Below, piece by piece: positions 62,515 to 64,000 of a stretch of DNA of 64,000 bases. A program made the translations under genes and the position numbers. Source of the DNA: Gymnogyps californianus (Eukaryota; Chordata; Aves; Accipitriformes; Cathartidae). The notes beneath the pieces were generated by a model, which saw nothing but the letters and a program-made list of their open reading frames with translations, searched no databases and was not told where the DNA came from. Location: positions 12,734,794 to 12,798,793 of the forward strand of contig NC_059482.1 in the NCBI RefSeq assembly GCF_018139145.2, read 5' to 3'. Numbering within the stretch: position 1 is the stretch's first letter; every line of letters starts with the position of its first letter.

Positions 62515-64000
62515 TTTACTGATTTGACTTACCTCCCATCTTAAGCATAAAAGGAAACCGATTGAATTTCTTTAATTGAGGCAAGCCATTGGCTTCCGTG
62601 TGTAGTGCCAGAAAAGTTGTTGAGAAATAACTTCAAAAAGTCTTCAGAAATAAGAATGTACTTTGTAATACTCTCATTTCTTCAGTGATATTTGTTTAAA
62701 TACATTACTTGAATTACTATCCATTTTTAGTTAAAATGACCATTGAGATCATTAATCGTGATAAAAGCATTAATTAAATAAATATCTGATTTGCTGATTT
62801 TTCATGTTCGCTACTCTATAAGCATGCGGATTAGATGGAAAAAAAAAAAGCATTTTTATTCCTGTGTTGTCTAAATCTTTTTTGCTTTTCTGTTTATTTG
62901 TTTAGCCCTTGTCCTGTGCCTAACTTTGAGGTGTGTAGTACTGTAATATTGAAAAAAATAAGCTCAGCGATTTTTATTTAGCTTTTTGTCATGCCCCAAA
63001 ATGTCTCTTCTGGATGCATTTTCTGACCTAGATTCAAGTTACAAGCAAGAACTTCTGGATTAGATAAGGAGTAGTCGGTTTGGGTTGTTCTTTACCGTAT
63101 GATTTTTTTGTTCTGTTTCATAACTGTGCTGGAGAATTTACATCTGGGATTCAATGTCTTTGTTTCAGTGGCTGTAGTAAAGAAAACTTATATTTATTCA
63201 AGATTCCTGATGCAAATACATTGAAGGGAAGTTAGTTTTTTTCCCCATGGGAATTTATGCTTTAATTCTTTGACTCATTCTTTCAGAGTGAGAGAGACTT
63301 TAGTGTTATATAATGAAGTAATTCATTGTACAATTAATATGATGTAGGAAAACAGTAACGTGATATGCTGAATTTAAATAGCTGAAACTGATCAAGGGGT
63401 ACATCAGCATTAAATGCTCAATAGGATTGACGTAACAAATACAAGATGGTCATTGCATTTAAGTTGGAATACTTTGTCACCCACTGATACATTCCAGGCA
63501 AATTTGTTGTTAGACTAAACATTTTGATAGTCTTTCCATTATTTCTTTGAGCCATCAGCTTTTAATTTTCTCTTTCTAGTTAATATACTTGTGTATAATT
63601 TAAACAGAAAACTGTTCTGTTTCATCATAAAAGATTTGTCTGTTACTTTTGGTGTGTAAATCAAGTGGACAGCAAAACATTCTTGAACTTGTTTTTTGAG
63701 GCATTTGTTGACAACAACAGGAAAAGAGATCACAGAGACCGCCAATAAGTGTGGACATCAATTATTTTTTAATTGTATAGGAGTACAGTACACTAATTAA
63801 AACTAGTATATCTTGCAATGCCAAAGGCAAAATTAATTATTAATTTTTATTAATATTCAGAAGTAGCACAAGGAATACATTAAAAAAGATTTTGTGGCTG
63901 TGACTGAGATCTTGTTTTGCTTTATATTTTAGCAAAAATAGTGTTAGCTAAATTTGAATAGTTAAATATGCACTGAAGAGATTATAAGTATTGAACAAGA
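62515..64000. other. No gene seen
   Basis: AT-rich, very low CpG. Short open frames only. Confidence 0.55.

Noticed and set aside
1..64000. tRNA, rRNA, known microRNA, CRISPR or bacterial features
   Set aside because: No tRNA-like B-box with a fold, no rRNA-like stretch, no microRNA seed hairpin I recognise and no regularly spaced repeats were seen.

Overview
The window is nuclear DNA of a vertebrate, most probably a bird or another sauropsid. It is AT-rich, has no dense coding, and contains no operon-like layout. There are no Alu, B1 or young L1 elements. One decayed CR1/L3-like LINE tail is visible, together with several worn copies of the palindromic amniote repeat whose core is the 'cattgaagtcaatg' / 'gatcctgcaaggtg' type. 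A/C-rich low-complexity runs and small CpG-rich islets in an AT-rich background also fit a bird. The species call is inference. No known protein-coding gene, rRNA, tRNA or CRISPR array could be recognised.

Layout. 1-10 kb is AT-rich unique DNA with ancient repeats (3.7 and 4.4 kb), a purine-rich tract (3.24-3.43 kb) and a long imperfect inverted repeat in a homeodomain-site-like block (6.19-6.30 kb). 10-21 kb holds three weak, phase-compatible exon-like blocks on the + strand (10118-10243, 19034-19228, 20298-20435), the CR1-like tail (12.9-13.2 kb), two more ancient repeats and a (CA)n. 21-33 kb is mostly featureless, with a 20-bp perfect palindrome (28.1 kb), a paired TCTCGCGAT-type motif (29.8 kb), a G-quadruplex/Sp1-type block (31.1 kb), an 11-bp perfect hairpin (31.7 kb) and a long CTTT microsatellite (32.7-32.9 kb) that doubles as the pyrimidine tract of an exon-like block. 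33-50 kb has a Pro/Ala-rich terminal-exon-like block with AATAAA (39.65-39.93 kb), CpG islets (41.0 and 42.3 kb), a cysteine-rich exon-like block (44.97 kb), a 25-nt microexon-like block (45.69 kb) and a double hairpin (48.95-49.00 kb). 50-64 kb has a pyrimidine-biased tract (51.0-51.4 kb), CpG islets (52.8, 61.9 and 62.4 kb) and the most interesting structure in the window.

That structure is a possible two-exon gene on the + strand. A CpG islet (52.77-52.95 kb) is followed by a short exon ending ATG-AAA-G directly at a strong GTAAGC donor (53990/53991). A strong pyrimidine-tract acceptor (57171/57172) begins an exon whose reading frame continues exactly from that join. It encodes a 49-residue protein with one C-terminal membrane segment, then a stop at 57314 and polyadenylation hexamers at 57389 and 57470. 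I do not recognise the protein. It may be an undescribed single-pass microprotein or a chance assembly. All exon-like calls rest on splice-site appearance and open frames only. Many such blocks arise by chance in 64 kb, and the confidences reflect that. The + strand was read more closely for splice sites than the - strand.
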